Shown one piece after another: positions 34,950 to 45,692 of a DNA stretch of 64,000 nt (position 1 is the first letter of the stretch; every line of letters begins with the position of its first letter). The notes under the pieces were generated by a model. It had not been told where the DNA came from. It saw only the letters and a list, made by a program, of their open reading frames with translations, and made no database searches. This stretch comes from Candolleomyces eurysporus (lineage: Eukaryota; Basidiomycota; Agaricomycetes; Agaricales; Psathyrellaceae). Location: assembly GCA_027579435.1 (NCBI GenBank), contig JANBPK010000809.1, positions 248,001 through 312,000 on the forward strand. Reading direction: 5' to 3'. The position numbers were made by a program, and so were the translations under genes.

Positions 34950-36912
34950 ATGGTTCTCCCCCACCACACCCCCTACGTTACCCCTCACATCCTCCACAAG
35001 AACTATGCCCAGGCCTTCGACAATGAGCAGTACTCGCAGCGTATGTCTTCCAGACTGTCGTCCTCCGCGCCGTTCTCATCGCCTCTAGTCATTGGCAAGC
35101 ACCTGGACTACTTCTCCCAGGCCGGCTTCGACATGGATCGGATTCAGATCAAGCGCAACGCATCCCCGGCCCTGCTCTACGAGGACGCCATCCGCAACGA
35201 AGGCGCCATCATCTCCTCCACTGGCGCCCTGATCAATTTCTCGGGCAAGAAGACTGGTCGCAGCCCCAAGGACAAGCGTATCGTCTACGAGGAGACCTCC
35301 AAAGACGATATCTGGTGGGGTTCCGTCAACATCAAGCTCGATGAACGTGCGTCTTTTTCTGTCTCTCCTTGTCTGGGCCACCATCTCATCGATCGCTCAA
35401 ATTAGACACTTTTGAGATCAATCGCGAGCGTGCCATCGATTATCTTAATACCCGCGACAACGTCTATGTTTTCGACGGTTATGCCGGGGTATGTATTTTC
35501 ATTCCGGGTTCACCCTTCACCTGTTCACCTATTCCATCCAGTGGGATCCCAAATACCGAATCAAGGTTCGAGTGATTTGCGCCCGAGCCTATCATGCCCT
35601 TTTCATGGTACGCCTCCCCGCTCTTCCTGCCGAGCTAATACCGATCGTCATCCATTTAGCACAACATGCTTATCCGACCCACCGAAGAGCAGCTCGCAGA
35701 CTTTGGCGAGCCTGACTTCATCATCTACAATGCTGGTCAATTCCCTGCCAACCGTTTCACCAAGGGCATGAGCTCCACCACTTCCGTCGAGATCAACTTC
35801 AAGCGTATGGAAATGGTGATCCTTGGTACCGAATATGCGGGTGAGATGAAGAAGGGTGTTTTCTCTGTGATGGTATGTCGTCATTTACTTCCGTACCCAT
35901 CATCACGCTCTTATCATCCGTTTATAGCACTACCTCCAACCGGTCAAATTTGGGCAACTCTCTCTTCACTCATCGGCCAACGTCGGAAAGGAGAAGGGAG
36001 ACGTTACTCTCTTCTTTGGTCTCTCCGGTACCGGAAAGACCACCCTTTCTGCTGACCCCAACCGTCTCTTGATCGGTGACGATGAACACGTCTGGTCCGA
36101 CACTGGTGTCTTCAACATTGAAGGCGGTTGCTACGCAAAAACAATCAACCTTTCTGCTGAGAAGGAGCCCGATATTTTCAACGCTATCCGCTTTGGCTCC
36201 ATCCTCGAGAACGTTGTCTACAACCCTATCACCCGCGTCGCCGACTACGACGATATCAGCATCACAGAAAACACTCGATGCGCCTACCCCATCGAGTTCA
36301 TCCCTAATGCTCAGATTCCTTGCGTTGTCAACACCCAACCAAGCAACATCATCATGTTGACCTGCGATGCCTTCGGTGTCCTCCCCCCCNATCAGCAAGT
36401 TGACTCCTGAGCAGGCCAGCTACCACTTCCTGGCTGGATACACCTCCAAGACCCCTGGAACTGAGGATGGTGTCCTTGAGCCTATCCCCACCTTCTCTAC
36501 CTGCTACAGTGCTCCCTTTATCGTCCTCCACCCCGGCCGCTATGCAGAGATGCTCGCCGAGCGCATGTCGCAACATAACGTCTCCTGCTGGCTCATCAAC
36601 ACTGGCTGGACAGGTGGCAAGTACGGCGTTGGCAAGCGATGCCCTCTCAAGTACACTCGCCGCATCGTCGACGCTGTCCACTCCGGAGAGCTCCTCAACG
36701 CCGAGTACGAGACCTTTGGCACCTTCGGCTTGTCTATTCCCACCCACATTGAAGGCATTCCTCGCGAGTTGCTCAACCCCTCTTTGGCATGGAATAACAA
36801 GGAGGCGTTCAAAAAGGAGGTCCGCAAGTTGGCTGGCATGTTCACCAAGGCCTTTGCTTTGTACGAGAGTGATGTTGATAATAAGGTCCGCTTGGCTGGT
36901 CCTCAGTTGTAG
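34950..36912 (+). CDS. pckA: Phosphoenolpyruvate carboxykinase (ATP-dependent)
   Basis: Converts oxaloacetate to PEP, the committed gluconeogenic step, in the cytosol. The sequence is near-complete and highly conserved: [40 protein letters not shown], the ATP-PEPCK kinase-1a P-loop [16 protein letters not shown] (about 36018-36065), then [11 protein letters not shown], and [20 protein letters not shown]. Several introns lie in the first half; the long last exon has none. Codon use is strongly biased to C-ending codons, as expected of an abundant enzyme. The N at 36390 after seven C must be deleted to read [19 protein letters not shown], so the apparent frameshift is an artefact. CreA-type repression is plausible but not shown. 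Confidence 0.95.
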
Positions 36913-37465
36913 TGATACTGTGTAATTGGTTGGTCTCGGGATTCGGAGGTGGATTGCTTCGTACACACACAAATACTAGATAGATCTCTTGATGCAATGC
37001 TGCTTCAAGTTGTTGTTTTATGAACACGGACTTGGTCTCTCGATTTTTACTATCTATCGCCTTGTAGTTCTCCTTGTATAGTTAATCGAGAAACGCATGT
37101 AAACTAGAAACCATTCGCGTATACATAGAATATGCGCTCATCATTCAGATGCATACGTACGGGCCACCAGGGCTCCACCGGGGTGCTAAAACCTGCACTG
37201 GCGTGGCGAGGCACGACCTAGCCACTATGGGGGTGTATCGCCGCAAATATGTACATGACCCTCCCAGTCAGAATACCCGAATCCAGTTGAAATACCCAGA
37301 AATCCACTGATGCTCCAATTTCGCTAGATGTAGCTATTACTTGTTAGCCCATTACTCCGTCTTTCCTTTCGTAAACCTAGTGATTGTTTGTCTGATGTAC
37401 TCGTTTACGCACAGCGCTGTCCAGGAGATCAGTCCAATCGGCCGAACGTTATGTTCAGAACTCAG

Positions 37466-37473
37466 ACCAGCCC
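37466..37473. repeat. Target-site duplication, left (MITE)
   Basis: ACCAGCCC directly before the element; repeated exactly after it. Confidence 0.85.
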
Positions 37474-38138
37474 TAGGGTTGCGTATATAAGTCCCCGGGG
37501 TGTAAATTAATGTGTAATTTAACAGACCAAATTTTCCGGTGCGGTAAATAATTGTAATTTACATTAATTTACTCAAAGTTAGCACAGGCATGTGACACAT
37601 GGCCCTAGCGTCCCCTGCTCCCTCGAAAACCGACTGATGTTCCTCCACTATGCCCAGGCCCAAGATCAAAGGTGCCGCCAGACTCCTCCATCTCCACCTC
37701 TGCTTTCGATCTCCCTGATTCGGCCTCCTGCCGGCGGGGCAGTGGTGAATCCGCAAACAGCTCTCGAATCTCGTTACTCACGAGATTTTCAGGTTTGCGA
37801 CCGAAATTAGGCAACTTGAATCGCAATGAACAGTTGCTGGCAGCCAGCTCCAGTGTCCCTGTTCCTGATGCCCAGCTTGAGTATCCTGGTGCCCAGCGAT
37901 AAGGTTCCTGGGACCCGAGAGGCTCTTGATTCCTAACTAGTACTCTTGTCCAGGGAATTTTCAAGGGGTTTAGTTGTGTCGCGACTTGCACATCGGCTGA
38001 GACGTTACATGTGACCGTGAATTATTTACATTATTTACACAACCTCCCAATGGCCCATGCAAATAAGTGGTAAATTAATGTAAATTACACTGTAAATTAC
38101 ATGGTTGCAAATAAATCCGACTTATATACGCAACCCTA
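37474..38138. mobile_element. 665-bp MITE, hAT-like
   Basis: Bounded by perfect 20-bp terminal inverted repeats, TAGGGTTGCGTATATAAGTC and its reverse complement, and by the 8-bp direct duplication ACCAGCCC. An 8-bp duplication and TAGGG ends suit the hAT superfamily. Subterminal AT-rich repeats include an exact inverted pair, GTAATTTACATTAATTTAC (37554) and its complement (38070). The 128-codon minus-strand frame inside lacks transposase motifs, so the element is non-autonomous. The paralogous spacer near 52604 reads CAGACCAGCCT without insertion, which is the empty site. Confidence 0.88.
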
Positions 38139-38146
38139 ACCAGCCC
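38139..38146. repeat. Target-site duplication, right (MITE)
   Basis: Second copy of ACCAGCCC. Confidence 0.85.
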
Positions 38147-38172
38147 ACGTCTAACGAGGAAAGTTTCTATGA

Positions 38173-38180
38173 AGGACCGG
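38173..38180. repeat. Target-site duplication, left (KDZ element)
   Basis: AGGACCGG immediately before the left inverted repeat; an exact copy follows the right inverted repeat. Confidence 0.85.
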
Positions 38181-38234
38181 CACCTCAGGCAGGAGCTGAT
38201 CTGATTACGTGGACCTCTGGAAGGGTCCTTTTTT
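38181..38234 (+). repeat. Left terminal inverted repeat of KDZ element
   Basis: Starts CACCTCAGGCAG, then shares GCTGATCTG, TTA and AAGGGTCCTTTTTT with the right end. It includes the hairpin GGACCTCTGGAAGGGTCC. A second palindrome-like block, ACCCTTTGGAGGGT, follows at about 38248 and may be a transposase-binding site. Confidence 0.8.
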
Positions 38235-38490
38235 CACAAGTGCTAATACCCTTTGGAGGGTCTTCTGCCTAGGCAGCTTGCCCCTCCCATCCATAGGTAG
38301 ACCGGGGGAGATCCCCAAAAAGGGCTCGCCGAACACAGACACAGCTCGAGCCACTGTCTCGATATCTGTCTTGTTTTGGTCCCTTCGATTTCTGTCCCTG
38401 TCAATTTCTGAGATCTTGGAGTATTTACTATGTTTTTCGTTATCCGTTTTGTTGTCGTTTGGAATATACCCAGTTTGTACTATGTTTTCG

Positions 38491-38528
38491 GCCTTGGGGA
38501 GGTCTCGGTGCCTTGGGGAGGTCTCGGG
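38491..38528 (+). repeat. Two tandem 19-bp repeats in the left subterminal region
   Basis: GCCTTGGGGAGGTCTCGGT followed at once by GCCTTGGGGAGGTCTCGGG, 310 bp inside the left end of the element. Subterminal repeats often bind transposase; that is only a possibility here. Confidence 0.6.
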
Positions 38529-38887
38529 CAGTGTCAAGAATCAGGCATAAATCAAATTCCAAGAAAGCGTTTTTTATTTGCAAAGAAAAACAGATACAGG
38601 CTTCACAACATACAGTATACATGAGGGGACAGATTTCGGACCAGCGAAGGGGACAGAGATGAAGACGGCGCAAGAGAAAAAAGGACACGGAGGCAGCGAC
38701 GACGAGATGGCATGGGGAAAGGTACAGCAACACAAAAGATCAAAAAATACAGCGATAAAAAGTAGAACGACGATGGGGAGGGCGATGAGGGTATAGCGCA
38801 AACAGAGACACGACGTCAAGGATACAAAGGCACCAACGCCTCCCTCGGAAAACAAATGCGACGACGAGCAATCCTCAATGCGAGCAC

Positions 38888-41800
38888 TCATGCGGCCCCA
38901 CCCCCGGACGACGACGACGATCCGTGGTTGCCCTGATTGCCACTTTGCTCCTGGGGGTGCACGGGATACAGGAAGTACCCTCTCTCGCGATCCCATCCCT
39001 GCATCAAGTATGTTCCGGGAGGGTAAGGCGTTGACGTAGGTGCGACTGGGCCTGCATGGTGGAAGTCCGTGCCCTGGTACTGCTGCACGGGCATTCCATG
39101 CTGCTGGAATGACGGAGCAGGGGTGTAGGCGGTGGTGGGATGGTTGAGGACAGGGTGCTGGACAAGTGTGGTACGAGCAGGCTGCGGTGGTGGCGGCAGA
39201 GGGGTGGCAGTGGGAGGGATTGGCGCAGGTGCAATCAACAGGGGGTTGGGAGGGTTGGTGGCTTGGGGAGGGATGGCTTGCTGGTTGGAGATAGTTTGAA
39301 GGGACTGGACGACGTTTGAGGGAGGCTGAGGAGTGTCGTGACTGGCAGGGCTGTGAACGCGAATCCGTTTGTCTTTTGTCTGTACCTCCTCTTCCTCAAC
39401 AACTGGCACAGGTGACACACCACCTGACTTTCGCTTCCGGCCCTTGTCGATGAGGGGGTTGTCGTTGGCGTACAGATCATCCCTCTGGGAGACGGTGGCC
39501 CTGGGGCAAGGAGTGGGCTTGAACTTCTTCTTGGTGTCATGACCAGGGGCAGTTGCCGCGGTTGTCTTCGAACTCGAGGCCTTGTTCTTTGCGGCCTGAC
39601 GCGTCCTCGGTTTGGGCGTCTCTTCTGCCACCGGCAATGTCACGTCGTCATCTTCATCGTCTGTAGAGAACAAGTCTGTGGCGGAGGGCTTGGTCTGTCA
39701 GCATTTGGGGTAGGGTGAGTAACTTTCAAGGTCAGAGGGACTATATGCCTCGTCCGCACTGTTGTCGACGAAGTGTACGGCTGGTCAACCTCCATCAATG
39801 TGAATCTTCTCGATGTTCTTCTCTTCGCCTTCAGACTTCACCAAATGTTGTCGAGGTCTGGGCTTTGGGGCAAGTGGTGCATCATTGTCGCTATCCAGCA
39901 CAATCGTGGCCTTGGCAGTGACCTTGGCACGCGAAGGACCGGCGGCGGTGCTAGCAGACGACGAGGTGGCAGCAGTCTTAGTGGAAGTGTTGGTGTTGGT
40001 GGATGACGAGGCCTTGGCAGAGTTGCTACNAGGATTCTTGGAGGAGGTGGGCACTTTGAGACATTTGGGACCGTTGTAGTCAATGGATCTGTCGGCAAGC
40101 ATACGCCGACCGGCCTTTTGGTTATGGCCAACGGGTGGGGCCTCCTCCTGGAAGACAGCGGCCTTCTTATTTTGCAGCTCTGGGACACGGAAAGATGTCA
40201 TTAGCATGAATGTGAATCAAACAGCAACATAGTGGACGTACTGGCTGGGTCGTGGCGGACAACCTTGAAATCTCCGTCGCGCACAGCAATCGCAATCCTG
40301 CGTGCAACGTCGATCCCGAAGTCCTTGAGGCCCCGTTTCGATTTTCCACCGCTGCTTTTGCTGGGGATCTGCCCAAGGAAGACAAGGCCAACAGGCCACT
40401 CCTCGATGGCAACTCCTGCGGTGGCCATGTTCGATACTATCTTATCCCAGGTGAGGTAGGCCTCCGACTCCCATGAGACACCGGTAAGACCTATGAAACT
40501 GATTAGCCACAGAGAACGAGCCGAGAAATACTTGGAAAACTCACGGAAGCGGGCAGTGAGAACGACCTTGATCATATTGCGCAGCAATTTGTAGTCCCAC
40601 TTCAGGATCACAGATTCGGGGACGCCTCGAGCCTTGCGAACCTCCTTCGACAGACTGTCGTCTCCCAGTGCGACAACCTGGGCCATGAAGTCGTCGTCGG
40701 CAGTGCCGGCGGAAGTGGAAAGAATGTCGTTCTCCTCATCGTCATCGTTGTCGTCGTCACCACTGGATTGCGCATCTTCCTTGCCCTTGCCCTTCTCGGT
40801 ACGTTTGACACGACGTGCTTCTTGGTTTGTCTTTGCAATGTGGGCACTGTATGCAAATGTGAGTATAAGAACATGTCAGGTTGAAGGGAGGAACGGCACA
40901 TACTAGGAATGGGTCTTCATATCACCGAGAAGAGAATCTTCTGTGAGGTCAAGAAACGGCAAGAGCCCCTCAATGGCGTGGCTCACGCGAGTCGCCCCAA
41001 TCCCCTGGTCGTGATGCACAATGCTCCCGCATGCCACGATGAGTGTCGGAAAGCCTCGATCTTCCATGATAGATGCCTGAGGTCCAGAAACGTTAGCACA
41101 CGAGCAAGTATAGGTCAAAGGAAGACTCACCATCGCGAACAAGTCCGAAACATATTTCTGGAACTCGGACTCACGGTCTGCAATCTGCTGATCAGTGCCT
41201 CGGACCTTTTGACGAAGCGTCCACCATGTGAGGAGATACTCCTCCCAGTCCGGCACTTCCTCCTGGAACTTCGCAAACGATGTCTTGCTCGCTGGATGAC
41301 GAAACATTAGAAAAATCGAGAAAATGAGAATGCAAGCGGCACTCACGCGCGGGAATCTTATATCCGAGTCGCTCCTGCTCTTCTTCCCTGTTGCTCCACC
41401 AGTAGCTCGTGTAGATGTTCCATAGAGTGAGGTGAGAGGCAATCTTGACCTTCAGATGCTTGTTGATCTCGTGGATTATAATTTCGGTACCACGTCCAAT
41501 CTCGATGGCGCCCTGCTTGATGTCTTCGGCTACTTTCTTCGCCACCTGCTTGATGCGCTCCCACTGGGCCTTTGGAATGCAGCCAAGCTGTCCTTTGATT
41601 TCCTCGATGTCGTAGAGCCAGGGCTGATCGCCATCGTCTGTCCCTCCCTCCTGTTCCTGATCCACATCCATCGGTTGTCCTGCATCTTCCTCCAGCACCA
41701 CCTTCTGCTTCCCCTTGCCCTTGTCTTGCTTCTTCGGCACTTCTTCATCCACCTTTCCCAGCAGGCCAGCTCCCATGACCCTANGGCGGGCGCCAGGTTG

Positions 41801-42839
41801 GATGGGTGGCGTTCCCATCAAGGTGAAGGGATTGACAGGTTCAGTGGAATTGGCGCGCTTTGCGGCGGTCGGAACTTTAGGTGTTGCCTGAGGGTCGAGA
41901 GACACTGCCCGGTCAGTGTGGTCGTGTTTCGTTCAAGGCAAGATGAGGGGATTGATGGCCTGGGGTTCAGTGGAAATGGCGCGCTTCGCNGGGGGTCGGG
42001 ACCTTAGGCGTTGCCTCAGGGTCAAGAGACACTGCCTGGTGAGTGTGGCCGGATTTCTTCTGAGGTGTGGTGGGAAGGAGACGGGCACCGAATGGCTTCA
42101 GGTCAAATTGCGCGAGGTCCTCCTTGGTGATGCGGTTGAAGACGACAGGTGGATGCAGCTGATTCTGTGTTGGGGGGACTTGAGCAAGGGGTGGGTTACT
42201 GAAGGGAACCGGGACGAGTTGTCCCCGATTGTCAACCATCATTGCCTGAGGGTGAGGATATGGATGCTGGGTCTGCTTCGAAGAGTACGGCTGGTGCCCG
42301 TGGGTGACTGTCGGCTGGCCAGAGATAACTGGCTGGTGTCCAGGGATGACTGTCAGCTGGTGCTGGATCTGGCCAGAGGGAGGTGGCTGGTACTGAATAT
42401 AGGGTGAAGGAGCTGGCTGGTTCTGGGAGGGCTGATGATAATGAGGACGGATTGGAGGAGGGCCTCGGCGTTGCGCGTGCTGAGATGGGCCCTCGTCATT
42501 GGATAAGAACATGCCTGTGTTGGTGCAGGGAATGGTGATCTGCTCGGCAGGGACAGTTCTGATGACATCGTCTATCTCTGCAGCACTGGTGGAGAGTGCA
42601 TGGTTGGGATGGGGTCCATGGAAAGCAGGATTGGTGAGAGGAGGCTGGGAGGTAGGCATGCGTGAGGTAGGCATGCGTGAGCCAGGCGCATGGGGCCCCT
42701 GGAAAGCAGGAGTGGTGACAGGAGGCTGGTGGGTTGGCACATCTGAGCTAAGCGCGCCCATGCCAGTACCGTAGTGGTGGCGGGTCGACTGGGTTCGATC
42801 AGTCTCAGGACAAGCTTGTCCTTTAGATTGTTCAGACAT
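38888..42839 (-). CDS. KDZ-element gene A: large nuclear-type protein of unknown function
   Basis: Multi-exon gene at the element's left end. The first exon is Pro/Gln/His-rich, with repeated blocks (PPVTTPAFQGPH and PPLTNPAFHGPH; RMPTSRMPTS). The middle is folded-looking: WERIKQVAKKVAEDIKQGAI, LTLWNIYTSYWWSNREEEQE, FQEEVPDWEEYLLTWWTLRQ, WDKIVSNMATAGVAIEEWPV. Basic and acidic low-complexity tails follow (GKGKEDAQ then DDDNDDDEEN; ATIVLDSDNDAPLAPK; KGRKRKSGG), pointing to a nuclear protein. I recognise no named domain; similar middle segments recur in multicopy Agaricomycete proteins (from memory). Three Ns occur: the one at 41990 should probably be deleted, while those at 40030 and 41784 occupy a base in the open frame. 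The end of the first exon (near 41990) is uncertain. Confidence 0.6.
41824..42057 (-). repeat. Tandem duplication of about 115 bp inside gene A
   Basis: Two adjacent copies encode SLDPEATPKVPTPAKRA and SLDPQATPKVPTAAKRA, with similar DNA on either side. In the first-translated copy the frame ends in a TGA shortly after STEPQ. A 119-nt intron from GTCCCG to CCTCAG would join the two in frame but uses a poor donor. Either this is an intron or the gene is broken. Confidence 0.55.
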
Positions 42840-43663
42840 GAATGCTATTCGAAATAAAAAAAAATCAGACACTTGAGCAAATTCGCAAGAGTGGAGCGGC
42901 ACTCACGTTGAGCCCAACAGAAGAAAAGTGAGGCAGTTGATTGGGGAGAGGGGGAAGGAAGACGACAGAAGGACTGCCCAAGGCAGTTACGGCCTTTAAA
43001 TCCCAACAGCTAACCCCAAAAAATCCAACGAAGATCAGGCAGAACTTCCTCTGCCATCTTCTCAGTTGCATCCACCATGCAACGTGTTACATCTCGCAGG
43101 CAGAACATTTTCGTATGCCGTCCTCACCAGTCGCTAGAGAACGGGCTGAGCGTCCACTACGTGCCATTGGCCCTGTCTGTGTGAGACAACATGTTAGCGC
43201 ATTGGGGCCAGGAGCAAGTACCACCAAGTAAGTACCTTCAACGCAGCCGACAATTGCCGCCAAAAACCCAACCGTCCTGGTGCTTCGGCCAGAACCTCTT
43301 CCGCTCTTCCTGATTGCATCCACAATGGCGACGTGACACGCCATTCAGAGGCATTTCTTGGGTTGGACGGTGGACGGTATGTGCAGGTCTGGCTTGTTGG
43401 GCAGTGGCTCCAATGAGGCTGGGCGCAAGAGACGTGGACAAGGAAGAGAGACAAATGGAATGGGAGTGACAAACGGAATGTTTGTCGGTAGTTTGTTTCT
43501 GAGTACCTGCCACGTTGGTCCGTCGCATGACACCCATCTTTGATATGGATCTCGCTGTCTGGCACCTGTCAGCACTTCTCCGATCGGGACAAGATCTGAA
43601 GCCTGGAGCAAGAAGGTATGTTTTACGGATTGTGAGCATCAAATAAGTACCAACATAAACCTG
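42840..43663. other. Region between genes A and B with a diverged internal duplication
   Basis: Two segments of about 100 bp are similar: one near 43010-43115 (AAAAAATCCAACGAAG ... GTTGCATCCACCATG) and one near 43255-43355 (AAAAACCCAACCGTCC ... ATTGCATCCACAATG). Minus-strand frames here include QRDPYQRWVSCDGPTWQV, which looks exonic, so gene A may have a 5' non-coding exon or gene B a 3' extension. I could not settle exon structure. Confidence 0.35.
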
Positions 43664-44457
43664 CTATGAGAGGCAGTTACAAGTAGCCAAGAGACAGGGA
43701 TGGTTTGCATCAGACATAGACTTGAATTCGTGAAAGTGCTTCCAGATCTGGATGAATTCCAGGTGGGAACGCACTCGCTTCCGCCTCTCGCCCTGAAGCT
43801 CTCGCTGGCGTCGCCTTATACAAGCCTCCGACGAAGTTAGCTGTGACTGAGTAAATATCAGCAATGTTTGAAGGAAAGAAATGCACAAAATTACCTTTCT
43901 CAATCGTTCGGTGTGCAAATCCAAGTTTTTCCACCATGGCCGCAAGTACCGAGTGCCCGGCAATTGAATTGGGACACCGGCCGCCTGGTACTCCTCGAGC
44001 TTGGCTCGGAGCCTCTGGGCAAGCATCTTTCGAAATGTGAGGACACTTCACAGGCAGGAAACCTGAGATTTCTCACCTCTTCCCTCTCCTCCACCGGACG
44101 CCTTTCTCTGTTGACAAAGTAAGACGTGTCCCTCCACAACTCCAAGACTTTGGAAAACAGCTCCCAAAACCTTTCATGGTCTGACTGTTGGAGGCTAGCA
44201 AGTAGGGGTGCAAACCAGTCGACCATGGATATGAGAATCGGAGTAAAGTCACGACGAGGGAGCGGGAAGGGGTCAACTGGCGGCAGAGACCGACAAACCT
44301 CCTCCACCTCTCTGTCTATCCCCTGAAGGGTGGAGGGGTCCGGTCCCTCCCAGACGCGTAGATATGGGAAGAATGCAGTGACGTCAATGTTCATTGAAGC
44401 GAGAGTCGGGAGCAATTGAGTCGGGAGCAATAGTGATAGTTGGGAAACGCTGGGCAT
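43664..44457 (-). CDS. KDZ-element gene B: small protein of unknown function
   Basis: Begins MPSVSQLSLLLPTQLLPTLA (the longer open frame starts at a GTG, so the ATG at 44457 is used). It continues with ISMVDWFAPLLASLQQSDHE and RFWELFSKVLELWRDTSYFV, then after an intron MLAQRLRAKLEEYQAAGVPI, RYLRPWWKNLDLHTERL, and after another intron a basic helix CIRRRQRELQGERRKRVRSH. Both introns keep frame (GAG|GTGAGA, AAG|GTAATT). Helical and basic throughout, with no named domain. The location between gene A and the transposase, inside intact element ends, makes it part of the mobile unit. Confidence 0.5.
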
Positions 44458-44769
44458 CGCACGCTGGGCCCATGCACTGCCACCGGCAGCCGGACTCTGA
44501 GTTCCCGGCAGTCCCACTGCGAAAACATATACTGCTGTCGTAGAACACTTAGACCATTGAGGGCCGTGAATACGACAATAATATTCTTTTTATGCCTTCT
44601 CCTTGTATTTTTCACCAAGCTTTGGCCTTAATTCAGCCTGGAATTGCCCCAATAGAATAAATGTGGGAAGAATGTCCCAGGTGAGACGGCGCACAGCAAG
44701 ACCCTTGCAGATCGTCGCTTTTCTTTACCGACCACTGCTCGCTCCTCACTCCTTTGCCTCCTCCAGCAA

Positions 44770-45631
44770 ATGGGCCGAAAGAAACTCTATGCAACTGAAG
44801 AGGAAAGAAAGGAAGCTTCTCGTATCAGAGGCAGGGAGTATTATCACAGGTAAGGCATGCAATATTCCACGATATGTTCTGCATGATGTCGATACCTGAT
44901 AGACACCATGCCTCCATTTGTGAGAGCCGGCGCAGGAATTATACGCCTGTTGCACAGCACACTGGCAGTGCCGCTGCTCCTCGCCAGCCGAGACTCACTG
45001 ATGAAGAACGACGTGTTCGCGACCGAGCAAAAAGTCGTCGTTACTATGAAAGGTGCGTGCCAGCTATATCTATGTTTCTTGTCACATTAGACGACCCGTC
45101 CCAGACACAAATCTGAGGTTCAAGCTCGAAGGCGGGGTGCACGACGCCTGATCGACCGCTCGGATCAACTGTATGTTTCTATCTTTTTACTTTAATCAAC
45201 TGTTGTACTCACTGCTGTTCAGTCCCAGAGCTGGGCGCTCCAATCAGAGCACCGATGATGGAACGGTTTGGCAGGCACACATCGACTACCTGGGTGCACT
45301 GTTTGCAAAGGCTCGTTCTGGTCAAGACACTCGAACCTTTGTCCAAACTGTTGCACGTCGCTACTCTGCCAACAGCAGTGCCGACCAGATTTATGAAACC
45401 TCAACTGCCTTCAGCTCCCTTCTTCAGCGCGTTCAGCGGCTAGAGGGGGAGATTCTGAATCAACTAGGAGTTGGGCACTACCTCGAAGATATACAAAAGC
45501 TCCGTTTGAACATCAAGGAGGCAATCGAATGTTTGGACGATATCTGGGAGTGGGCAGTTCTTGGCCAGTTTCACGAGAAATACCAGACCGGCACTTTACG
45601 ATATCAACACCTTTCCCTAATGTCCATCTAA
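44770..45631 (+). CDS. KDZ-element gene C: basic YYxRH-repeat protein
   Basis: Four exons with good junctions. The N-terminal basic part reads MGRKKLYATEEERKEASRIR, then GREYYHRHHASICESRRRNY; after a linker the pattern recurs as DRAKSRRYYERHKSEVQARR. Each repeat is an arginine-rich helix with YYxRH and RRR, and each YYxRH is completed across an intron. The C-terminal half is helical, without such repeats (LGALFAKARSGQDTRTFVQT, FSSLLQRVQRLEGEILNQLG, IKEAIECLDDIWEWAVLGQF). The basic repeats could bind DNA or RNA. It is the only plus-strand gene in the element and converges on the transposase with about 60 bp between stops. Function unknown. Confidence 0.6.
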
Positions 45632-45692
45632 ATTATATCTATTCAATATGATTTTAACTCATTTTTAAGCGATGCATATCAGGCATTCAAGT

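Larger units (their letters stand above)
37159..38172 (+). pseudogene. F-box gene 3' relic interrupted by a MITE
   Basis: From 37159 to 37473 the DNA matches the last coding exon and 3' flank of the F-box gene at 49818-52427, including GGTGCTAAAACCTGC, GTGTATCGYCGCAAAT and CCCAGTCAGAATACCCGAA. Reading is broken by shifts, and about 22 bp present in the intact gene are missing after GCAAATATGTA. The match resumes after the MITE at 38147-38172 (GGAAAGTTTCTATGAA). No 5' part is present. The relic therefore marks a former F-box array member truncated on its left, and its flank was the target of both transposons. Confidence 0.75.

Noticed and set aside
37605..37991. 128-codon minus-strand frame inside the MITE
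   Set aside because: Low-complexity, with no hAT transposase motif; it lies within a short non-autonomous element.
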